From NCBI GenBank assembly GCA_003116975.1, contig BGKB01000007.1, positions 310,001-374,000 on the forward strand: 64,000 bases of DNA, given 5' to 3'. A program made the translations under genes and the position numbers. Below the pieces are notes generated by a model that did not search any database, had not been told where the DNA came from, and saw only the letters and a list, made by a program, of their open reading frames with translations. The stretch is from Aurantiochytrium sp. KH105 (lineage: Eukaryota; Sar; Bigyra; Thraustochytrida; Thraustochytriidae). Below, piece after piece: positions 56,001-62,677 of this stretch; position 1 is the stretch's first letter; every line of letters begins with the position of its first letter.

Positions 56001-56550
56001 TCGTGCACTTCGTTTCGCAGTCGACGCGCTCGTCCTGTGGAGCGGCATCGCGGCTGGCTTGCATGCAATCGCGAGCGACCACAGAGTTCTTTCGGTCTGC
56101 TGCAAGCAAGAAGGCTCGCTTGAGATTGCCTGGACCGACATGGCAAACTTTCTTATATCTTGCGAAAATCTGATTGGCCAGGAGCCGGATCTGGTTCTAG
56201 GACTGTTTGCCATTGTGCTCCGCAACCGCAGCACGATTGTCTCAAAAGAAGAACGTGCTGCTCGACTCGATGTGGTTATGCGATGGTTGCTTGATCGCCT
56301 GCTGCATTGTGACCCGCAGGCGACGCCACACGAGCGTCTTCTCTCATCATGCTGTGCTGAGGCGTTCTGCGCCTGGGTCCGAGCGCACGATCTTGCGGCG
56401 GGAAGCGGCGATGCTCTTGAAGCTCGTCTGCACTCTCTAATAATGGCGGACTTCTTTGATGAGTCATCGGAAAGTACTGCGATCGTGCGGCAGCTTTCAC
56501 GAGCCTACATGCTGGATGCTCGCAAATCTCTGCTCGGCGCACTTTTGTAG
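50086..56550 (+). CDS. URB1: URB1/Npa1-like ribosome-biogenesis protein
   Basis: The start is at ATG 50086 (A at -3, G at +4), giving 2154 residues. The N-terminal 500 residues follow the URB1/Npa1 plan: an EYLKLSPECTEIFSWWD segment, helices with KLLRNLLKLLVAMV, the FLQLTLALLEHGDVTTKKRV block, and ALRRIDEDPTDMVTFFLTGL followed by VLQDTAIGRKAKITFFG. The middle is helical-repeat sequence. Near residues 1520-1595 sits a basic segment (KKRARPQ and KRAKQ), probably a nuclear signal, followed by a Ser/Asp/Glu-rich acidic stretch. The URB1 C-terminal helical region then follows (IHCSFISHALDIVG, MDLSSVPLFYHTFSSG, and a YRVERSWMVRVMEQGI block). Npa1 acts in early 60S pre-ribosome assembly in the nucleolus with Dbp6, Npa2/Urb2, Nop8 and Rsa3. 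The length fits the family. Confidence 0.88.
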   Translation: MAGERAAAGTDAGVRTSADTKMQASASSKANKSVPEVDGPLEAQDFVAALNADETHVVCDGLVRFVQATRGVQPEQENSAVNEYLKLSPECTEIFSWWDAVRTGQMTVEKGSEGSVMAAIFDAFAVILFLAHPVKTTTSQIQVTRKLLSRTRFFNKFLESTRDQKLLRNLLKLLVAMVTKGAGVARELFGKLPFSSPNMLRLADKGDVGTGKNRTRGGTTRFGSTRHRFLQLTLALLEHGDVTTKKRVIEPKGVALAALRRIDEDPTDMVTFFLTGLKTFVLQDTAIGRKAKITFFGQPLVLETMLLPLYDSPHKMVRDCVHDFLFAAVVRPESSVFPAISDIANADSLKAENAAFNKRIESQLARRNRIIASMARSLNPVNDPKQRELLLAILELDDSLMEAFFATSWNKINLDPRPSIVWVRNVVFVRKLLNFPPPKTQNLEAFRNVTAQTSDDDVSGETNMPTFNSPAASKLDAFANTVLACALPSATAVSRAMLSKGIQHSSSLVVVHTLDLLSHLLQRIVLVMEESLRADQGGAPPDSVSLRDTVGRKLVHRIPDVSVLITLVMTASQKHKSWQAEEAEWVLFKAARVMHWYGSLLPETLHGKLSIEKFLPLYDAPPSSVSLAAHISFARMFDAVGAANLAWQRAEALLRVCQLRCFCAQDVNTIDAIIENIFVSLVATSSYVAGRRSSERIHARAWAKAAHSLEDATFVARTITEAVTSKPFPSCDEILLLGLEEARRSESATGSKVSRDVMHRVVVELVHTLSDLSKLVPVLVEANLTDMIPAGDSILKYIQHVLGVPVPGAEKLSSSSAARTFVREVLAVDVTPKRSARAFRTSFGIALQSAFKSADYQRSALIPSEGVPNARTRLLDAVDEVPSEDVNEIALFVSRAIGAFLDAAQEPRSSDAGPALELCMEILIACVDKDPECIVESLSGHSALRELEVVPQAVQVRLGQLFDAARDSTKLYAASISVLTSWVALFENSPNEDVACCLLLSRHCLVQSRLQDAAISLLDRISAAHLESEKEKPLSRALVLYALSHGPADAQTLLRLLQMADRQPGPDVDDALVGCCEKLVREHSLTTRASFVGAALQDPTSAVCAAASVLWTQPSLKRVHALSLLSGWTSLAETALAYLSREGGDIALFWEFLAHCPRRVCVQHCSSDLSKRIRTQTIRDAPLPRQAFIAEAKLNFARKGKRSDIENLVEAALDSTASDHEKGLALELLVREGKKEAEEIAAQHAGQAPEADDGGDSASAFREALYDKYAGRLASDLLQGALDAASDAARFKDLQMLERLVDVANGQAQGRVPASVVSRAIQCAASDDRMMKTVLGLLESGLAFASEAHVDAVLAFKGLHGNEALERIWLSLAQRLPASACPHERFEGLLASYKGTMGAGDCVRRCLIQIFEEQRSGSLDAFAYCIGERASLDAETIDVPCESSTEATDPVVLRTLLTSHFDWIFTDLDFQGSLSTSFPIFRSMSPQSPQPYCLSAWRISDLVDMHNEVNKRVHVPQSTKKRARPQSQHGKSTSSKRAKQLDASYEELGSDGPGSDSDSGHGSDSDSESGEEEEEEEVVAEDMASGDEMDSHAKAVSTLGGGIAKDIHQEIEALAKNETHSEAVDPSFALRVLDRFFTLHAVLADLPATSADEDDSDEDTMDVDENTGEPQRRRESLAVAFPSRRLIDSGVAAFCIWALSSFCEDVRRIAARCLQRFGQLLMRDPLFKDKKQFLLVLRYLRNALETGVSTRVSGIHCSFISHALDIVGKPSHSMYELVYRFLLRAPAMDLSSVPLFYHTFSSGTPNYRVERSWMVRVMEQGIRSRFDVGVLVNRHVPSIFMSFVSSPIGDVYMHKHVLEVLVKTARSGPHGARELVRAGVIGWATQVLAQSLERDDLAASALVDLIELLWHAAKVAALPSNADHPGKGSDQGSDGVVAESVCKAIDIEAVCAASWLVEEFPRLLVSLGDYQPRALRFAVDALVLWSGIAAGLHAIASDHRVLSVCCKQEGSLEIAWTDMANFLISCENLIGQEPDLVLGLFAIVLRNRSTIVSKEERAARLDVVMRWLLDRLLHCDPQATPHERLLSSCCAEAFCAWVRAHDLAAGSGDALEARLHSLIMADFFDESSESTAIVRQLSRAYMLDARKSLLGALL

Positions 56551-57258
56551 TTACAGAATTACTTAGCTTAAAAGTTAAGTTGCCTTACTGTTAGTCCTTT
56601 CTTCTTTCTTTATACCATTTTGCCCACCGAGGCGGTCTGCTTCCTGGAGAAGCCGAAGACGAAAACGACGAACTCGGAGACCCCGAGCCCCTCTTTTCGC
56701 GCTCACTGGTGCTAGGACAACCCATCTTGCAACGGGGGCGCACCCGTTTACGGGACCCAGGCACACGACCAGGCCACCTTCACGACGGGAGTCGAAGTGA
56801 GGCGCAGCAACGAAAGCATCATGGGATCCTAGGTCTTGGCGCCGGAGGCGAATTAACATGATTGCTTCGGGGTCACATGGACAATCTTCGCCAAACCCTT
56901 CGTGCGGAACACGCGCCCAGGGCTCGGGTCGCAGAATATTATCTCGAGACCTGTCAACTTCGCACATGCCACTCTTCCCGGTCGCCAAGACACGGTCTTG
57001 TCGCAAAACAACGGAGGCGCAGGCCCTGGCATCGTTGAGTACAGACGCGCGGCCCCGCTCGTCCACCTCGCCGCAGACGAAAAGGGGATCGACGCAGGCG
57101 TCCTCGAGTCGCGCCTGACCCAGTATAACCCTTCTCTTATCTCAACGTGCAATCGTAGCGCAGGTCATCAAGAAGGCGCAATCGTAGAAAGAAGCAAAAG
57201 CAAAAGCAAAAGGAATACAATAAATCATAGGTTATACCTATTTTCCAGTCCACATGAT
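56551..57258. other. Convergent intergenic region between URB1 and IRE1
   Basis: This is the 3' flank of URB1 (+) and IRE1 (-). It has an A/G-rich run with AGCAAAAGCAAAAG units at about 57194-57212. Two frames are open on the reverse strand here (up to 57066 and 57152), but they start without a good ATG or resemble nothing known, so I treat the region as non-coding. Confidence 0.45.
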
Positions 57259-60200
57259 TCAGCTGAATGAGCGCGTGAACGAGGTCGACTCATCAGGCTT
57301 TGGACGAAGCTCACTTTCGCCGTGCGCGAAAAAGCATTGATCCCCCTTAAAACAGTCGGTACCATTCGAGGATTCCCAATTTCGGCACAATTTCGTCTTG
57401 TAGTGCGGATCTGCCTTGGGATCCCCCGTGTATCTTGGCTTCCTTGGGTGATGCGACTGGGTTGCCGCGTGGGGACCGCGCCAGTTATCGCGCGGGGCAC
57501 GCGCTGACGAGGCGAAGCCCGAGCCCCGAGGCGGGGACGACGAGAGTGGCGACGGTGACGGGGACCGCGATCGTCCTCGTGCTGCCGATCCAGGTCCGCT
57601 TTGCGAATTTCGTCGAGGTCGAGTCCCTGGCGCCGAGCTCAGACTCCCACCACCCCCTCCGTTGCTCATGCCACCATTGCTGTTGAAAAGGTGTGGAGGC
57701 GCGATGATGGGGTCATTGATGCCAGGGAATCGCGGTGGCGGCGACCATGGCTGTTGCTTGCGTGACTGCGGCGACCCTGTCACAGAAGATGATGATGCCA
57801 TCGATGGAGAATCCCTCGATGAAGTCTCAAAGCCAGGTGGCGGCCCACGAGATCCAGAACGATGACGACTCGTTACTGTCGCCGGATCAGAGGATGTCGA
57901 AGGAAAGTCTTCAAAACCCGGCGGCGGCTCGACAATTACCGGGGGAAGAATGTCCTCTTGCGTCACGGTGCTTGGCAGGTGACCATTTGAATCGTCCGGG
58001 TCCAACGAACCGTCATCTTTGATCGAAGAATACCTCGCAGGTCTCGAACTAGATGCAATAGACGCTGTCTGTTGTGCAGCTGCAGACTGCTTCTGTTTGT
58101 TTTTTCCATGTTTCGGTGGTTTTCCTGACGAAGAAGAACCGCCGGTTGCGCTCTGGCTATTTCCTTGCTGCTCGCCTAACGAATCCATGACACACTGCGG
58201 TCGAAGACGGAAAGGACGTTCGCTCTCGGTTCCTTCAGCCACGCTTGTCAATGTGTCCATGCCATCCGACGGCGACAAGGTGCCAAATTTCTCAGAACCC
58301 GCGGGCGCCTCCTTGGCACGCTTGGCGCATGCAGCAGCATCAGGGCCGTACTTGGCAACGGTGAAAGGGCCAAGAATCTCGGCAAATTCGGGCTCGTGAG
58401 CGCAAAACTCGAGAATGAAACGGTGGCACGACATGAGGAGTTTGGGAAAGCGATTCGAGCCAATGAATTCGTCCAGAAATCGATCCGGAAGAGGGGACAA
58501 CAAGTCTCGAACCTCTGGCGTCGACTCACGGATATGAGAATACTTGTTGCGCATGTAGCGCAACAAATCCCGCAGTGAATGGGTCGTGTAGTAGCGCCGT
58601 TTGCTGTCGACAACGTCGTTGCGCAGACTCGGATGCAGGCGCTGAAGCCAGCCCTGCGAGCCAAAAACTTCTCGTGCATATTCCTCAAAGCGCTCATGGA
58701 GGGTGGACTCAGGTACGGAGAAGGGTCGTGGATCGCTACCGCTCGCCCGATCCTCTACGACGCGGTCAAGCTCGAGACGATCGCTCACGTGTTTCAAAAA
58801 CTCGAGCTTGCGCGACGCTGGCCACAGAAGCGGGTGCTCCATGCACTCCTCAATACTCGGGCGCAATTGCGCATCGTGGCGAATCATCTGACCGATCAAG
58901 TCCTGTGCCTCGGGATAGTTCTTGATTCGCCCCAGATTTACCGGTGCGTCATCCATGATGTTCTTTTCTCGTTCAATGGCATCACCAAAAGGGTGGAATC
59001 CATTGCTCACCACATAAAAGAAGACGCACCCCATGGAGAAAACGTCGACCTTGCGTCCGCAACGAATCGCCACGTCGCGCTCGAGCTCGGCGTCACCTTT
59101 GCTCCGAAGAGAAGAAAGAAGTTCGGGTGCACGCCAGCCCACTGTACCTGAGCCATGCATACTCGTGCCACCATAAATGGAGCTCGTTGTACCTGAAAAT
59201 TTGCGACCGAGACCCATGTCTGAGAGCTTGGGCTCAAAGAACTCTCCAAGACCAGCAAGGTACGAGCTTCCACCGACACTGCGCGACCCTTGTGACTCTG
59301 CCTCGACCAAGGTACCCGAGCTCGCAGAGACTGATGATACCGAGACGGTCATGGCGCCGGTGACGAGGCTCGTGGGGCTCGATGCCGGCACAGAAGGCCC
59401 AGGGGCGCCGCTGCTGATCGCCGAAGGGTCCCAAGACCCCTCGGCCACTTCTGCCTTGGCTGCGTCCACCTTCTTGGTTTCAATGACGAGAATATTTTGC
59501 GGCTTAATGTCGCAATGAACGATGCATAGCGAATGAAGGTGTTTTGTTGCATCGGCAAGACTGTGCAAAAAGGCAATCGTGGTGTCTGGCAAGCGGACAT
59601 TTTTCTTTGCGCTCTTGGGCACAAGTTCCCGACGACTTCGATTCAGATCGCGGATACTCTCCACGGCCTTTTCCAGCGTAAAGTCGCATAATTCGAGTGC
59701 AAGGTAAATAAATTCCCGCGTCTCCTCTTGCGTAAAGTAGCGCACGACGTTCGAGTGGCCATCTGAGCGAATGAGAAGGTCGATCTCCTTCTTTGCCAGC
59801 TGAAATTGGCTCGCCACCACCTTTTTCACTGCAACAGGACGATCACGAAGTCGCCCTTTGAGAACCGTGGTGCCATGGCAGCCGCGACCAAGAACTGAGT
59901 CGAGCTGCACGGTGAGCTGACCCACACGCTCTGTCTCGGTAGCGGGGTCATACTGGACCTCGAGCTCTTGGGCTGACCCGCGTTTGTGACGCCGGATCAG
60001 ATTCAGCCTGCTCGCCAAAAGAACAAGAACCAAAATTAAAAGAGCGCCAATGACGGTCTGCAGCGTCCGCTCTCGTCCCGCGTCCATAGGTGCAGGTGGA
60101 TAACCTGGGGGATCAAAGTGCGTATGCCTTGGGGTCTCCGAAGGGGTTGCTCCGTGGTTCGTTGTGCCAGATCCAGGACTCGGCAGACCGCGCGAAGTAG

Positions 60201-61635
60201 GAGGAGCGCCAAGGCCTGGCCAACGAGGCGGCGAGGACGATTTAGTGACGCGGCCAGAGTCCACTGGGGAGTCAGTAATGTCGTCTGCGTCGCCATAAAT
60301 CAGGTGCTGGTCAGTCACATGATATGGGCCCTGCAACGGAAAGTCCTCGTCGACGACCGTGCACTGTTCTTGGTCCATGGCAACGCCGGCCACGCCGGCG
60401 TCACTTGAACGATAGCCAATGTCCTCAGGGAAAACAGCATTGCTGCAGCGGATATCTCTTCCCGGGCGACTTGTTGTGGCGTACACCTGCACGTGGCCGC
60501 TCTTGTATTTGATACGTTGCAGATAAATGGGTTTGGCCTTGGGCAGATTCCCAATGACCGCCTGGCCTTCGTTTCCAATCGAGACCTCGGACAAAAACCG
60601 CCAGCTCTTCTTGGACGACTGCGCCCGACTCACGCCAAAGACGGCCGTTACAGGAACGCCTTCCCAGGTCGCGCGTTGCGACATGGCCGTGTCGATCTCA
60701 AGATTTCGCGAACTCAGACGAGGAACGTCACGGTCGCGCGAGAGAAACTGGCCATATGTGAAATTCCAAACTTCCAGTCCCGACACCGCATTATACGCAC
60801 GCACGTGATAGTCGACGCGGCCGATCGTCAGTGGCGAGGCATCTGGAAAGTGCACATCTTTGTTGCTGAGCTCGGGCGGCTGGGAGTCACCAACAATTTC
60901 CCATCGCCCGTTCAAAAGTGATCCAGTATCTGAGGTAAAGACACGGAGGCGCCGACCTGTATTGGGATCAATCTCATAGTACGACGTTTTCCGCTGGCCG
61001 ACGACGCGAATTTCACCTTCTTCGCCTCCGAGTGTATCAGTGAGCGGGCAGCTATTGACGAGATCTGGGATAGAAAGAGGATGCAGCGAAAGGTCATCCT
61101 CCTCTTCAGAAAAAATATAGAGTTGGCCGTCATCTCCAGGGACGACGCCACCCTTGAAAGAGGGTGCCTGGAAAGATTTGATGGTGGGTCCCCCAACTTC
61201 ATCCGTCGTCCAGAGTTTCTCTCCATCCTCCACACGGACACCGTGCACTTCTCCATCCACAGTGCCGACAATCATAACTTCTGGCGTCTCTGCAACGCCG
61301 TAGTGAATTACCGGTGTATTGTCGGTGTTCTCCCCGGACGCACTTTCGCCCGCGGCCCGACTTGTGGCAGATGCAGTCCCTACAGCGCCAGGCTTGATTT
61401 GTACATCGACCATAAGATCGTCGGCAGCATTGTCAACGTCAATGCCATCGTCTAAAGTGATATCGTCATCTAAAACGAGGTCACCATTTTCGTCACTTGA
61501 GGCCTTGGCTGCGGTCGATGCCAATGCGCTGACAGCGCCTCTCCCTCGTCGAGGTCTTGCACCTGCTGAAGTCTGCTCCGATCCCACCAACAAAACCAGC
61601 ACAAGCCAGAAGCTAAGCAGTCTGCTGGTGAGCAT
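57259..61635 (-). CDS. IRE1: IRE1 unfolded-protein-response kinase/RNase with C-terminal CCCH zinc finger
   Basis: The start is the first ATG (61635), followed by a signal peptide (SFWLVLVLLVG); the protein has 1458 residues. The luminal half contains PQQ/WD-like segments (VMIVGTVDGEVHGVRVEDG, then YEIDPNTGRRLRVFTSD, then GLEVWNFTYG). The TM helix is near 525-547 (IGALLILVLVLLASRL). The kinase has LGRGCHGTTVLKG (~580), VAVKKV, VHCDIKPQNIL (~705; HCD instead of HRD), an ~80-residue insert, KLSDMGLGRKF (~805; DMG as in plant IRE1) and GTVGWRAPELL. The KEN RNase keeps LRDLLRYMRNKYSHIRE (~1025-1040), including the Arg-Asn and His equivalent to the catalytic residues of yeast Ire1. Beyond the usual end are ~330 extra residues with two PPPGFE motifs (~1233 and ~1263) and a CCCH finger (~1408-1440). 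It acts in the ER membrane, splicing or cleaving mRNAs on ER stress. Confidence 0.95.
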   Translation of the reverse strand: MLTSRLLSFWLVLVLLVGSEQTSAGARPRRGRGAVSALASTAAKASSDENGDLVLDDDITLDDGIDVDNAADDLMVDVQIKPGAVGTASATSRAAGESASGENTDNTPVIHYGVAETPEVMIVGTVDGEVHGVRVEDGEKLWTTDEVGGPTIKSFQAPSFKGGVVPGDDGQLYIFSEEEDDLSLHPLSIPDLVNSCPLTDTLGGEEGEIRVVGQRKTSYYEIDPNTGRRLRVFTSDTGSLLNGRWEIVGDSQPPELSNKDVHFPDASPLTIGRVDYHVRAYNAVSGLEVWNFTYGQFLSRDRDVPRLSSRNLEIDTAMSQRATWEGVPVTAVFGVSRAQSSKKSWRFLSEVSIGNEGQAVIGNLPKAKPIYLQRIKYKSGHVQVYATTSRPGRDIRCSNAVFPEDIGYRSSDAGVAGVAMDQEQCTVVDEDFPLQGPYHVTDQHLIYGDADDITDSPVDSGRVTKSSSPPRWPGLGAPPTSRGLPSPGSGTTNHGATPSETPRHTHFDPPGYPPAPMDAGRERTLQTVIGALLILVLVLLASRLNLIRRHKRGSAQELEVQYDPATETERVGQLTVQLDSVLGRGCHGTTVLKGRLRDRPVAVKKVVASQFQLAKKEIDLLIRSDGHSNVVRYFTQEETREFIYLALELCDFTLEKAVESIRDLNRSRRELVPKSAKKNVRLPDTTIAFLHSLADATKHLHSLCIVHCDIKPQNILVIETKKVDAAKAEVAEGSWDPSAISSGAPGPSVPASSPTSLVTGAMTVSVSSVSASSGTLVEAESQGSRSVGGSSYLAGLGEFFEPKLSDMGLGRKFSGTTSSIYGGTSMHGSGTVGWRAPELLSSLRSKGDAELERDVAIRCGRKVDVFSMGCVFFYVVSNGFHPFGDAIEREKNIMDDAPVNLGRIKNYPEAQDLIGQMIRHDAQLRPSIEECMEHPLLWPASRKLEFLKHVSDRLELDRVVEDRASGSDPRPFSVPESTLHERFEEYAREVFGSQGWLQRLHPSLRNDVVDSKRRYYTTHSLRDLLRYMRNKYSHIRESTPEVRDLLSPLPDRFLDEFIGSNRFPKLLMSCHRFILEFCAHEPEFAEILGPFTVAKYGPDAAACAKRAKEAPAGSEKFGTLSPSDGMDTLTSVAEGTESERPFRLRPQCVMDSLGEQQGNSQSATGGSSSSGKPPKHGKNKQKQSAAAQQTASIASSSRPARYSSIKDDGSLDPDDSNGHLPSTVTQEDILPPVIVEPPPGFEDFPSTSSDPATVTSRHRSGSRGPPPGFETSSRDSPSMASSSSVTGSPQSRKQQPWSPPPRFPGINDPIIAPPHLFNSNGGMSNGGGGGSLSSAPGTRPRRNSQSGPGSAARGRSRSPSPSPLSSSPPRGSGFASSARAPRDNWRGPHAATQSHHPRKPRYTGDPKADPHYKTKLCRNWESSNGTDCFKGDQCFFAHGESELRPKPDESTSFTRSFS

Positions 61636-62677
61636 GGGACCCGCAGAATTTCTGCAAAGGGTACCACCAGGCCCGCAATACAACGCTCAGCCTACTTCAC
61701 GCGTTGATCTCAGACCGCGCTCGGTTGAGTCGGCGTGCCGCAACGCCCTTGAGCGTTCGAAAGGGTCTGTCGCCCCTTCCGTGCGCCGATACGCGCCGCA
61801 CCGTTCTCCGCGCTGTACTTTCGCTGGTTCCGTCGCTAGACGTTGGCGCGACTCCTGTCGCTATCGCAGAAGCCCACGACTTCCGTCCTCGCTCCTCCTC
61901 GCGGTCGCGGTCGCGGTCGCGGTCGGTGCCGGAGTCGGAGTCGGAGTCGTCGTCGTCGTCGACCACGTAGTCCAGATGGATTGATCGAGCGTGCCTCCCG
62001 AAGAACCGCTCCCTTCAGCTACACGCGGCGGCGCGAGGGCGTTCCCGCGCGGACGTCGACGACTCGGGGCGCGGCGCGGCGCGGCGTAGCGCAGCTCGCG
62101 CGGGGCCCGCCGCAGCCTTGGGGCTCGGACGGGGTCGCGTCGCGATTTTGCATGCAGATCGCCGCCGCCCCCTTTGCGCCCTCTGCGGTCCTAAAATTAC
62201 CCCGCGGCGCCTATCGCCCCTATCGCGCTTAGCGCGCAGAGGCGTTCCCCCGAGTTTCCCCGCGGCCCTGGATTCAGGGCCGCGGAGCCCCGGTTCCGGG
62301 GCCGGGCGCGGCGCGCACGGCGCACGGGGGCGGCGGCAGAGGGCCGTTGGGCCACTTGATGGGCCGGTTTTTGCGCGCCCGTGGTGAGGGGGAATGAATG
62401 AATGATGACGGCGGAGATGGCGGCGGTCGCTCGGGGCGAAAGTGGGACGCGGTCGCGCGGCAGCAGAGCTGGCTTGACTGCCTGGCTCGCGGCGAGCGTG
62501 CGCTGGGCGGCCGGAAGCGACTCCCTTCTTTGGAAGTGGAGCGACGTGCGTTGCCAGTCTCGGTCTCGGTCTCTTGGTCGAGGTCCAGGTCGAGGTCTCT
62601 GCGCTTGGCGAAGCAAAGAGAAAATGCAACCCGGGCCGGGCGTGCGCGCTGCGCGCAGAGAATACTGGGCTAGCGTC
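61636..62677. promoter_or_regulatory. Divergent GC-rich intergenic region between IRE1 and tectonic
   Basis: This is the shared 5' region of IRE1 (-) and the tectonic gene (+). It includes CGGTCG/GGAGTC hexanucleotide runs (about 61903-61963), GGCGC-rich stretches (62070-62340), and a short reverse-strand frame at 61697-61966 rich in Asp/Ser/Arg. That frame ends just before the IRE1 frame and could be an upstream ORF in the IRE1 leader. No independent gene is supported. Confidence 0.5.

Noticed and set aside
56575-57066. Possible small gene (163 codons, -) downstream of IRE1
   Set aside because: The frame begins with GTG rather than ATG (first ATG at 56967 gives only 131 residues) and the sequence resembles no family I know; more likely IRE1 or URB1 3' sequence.
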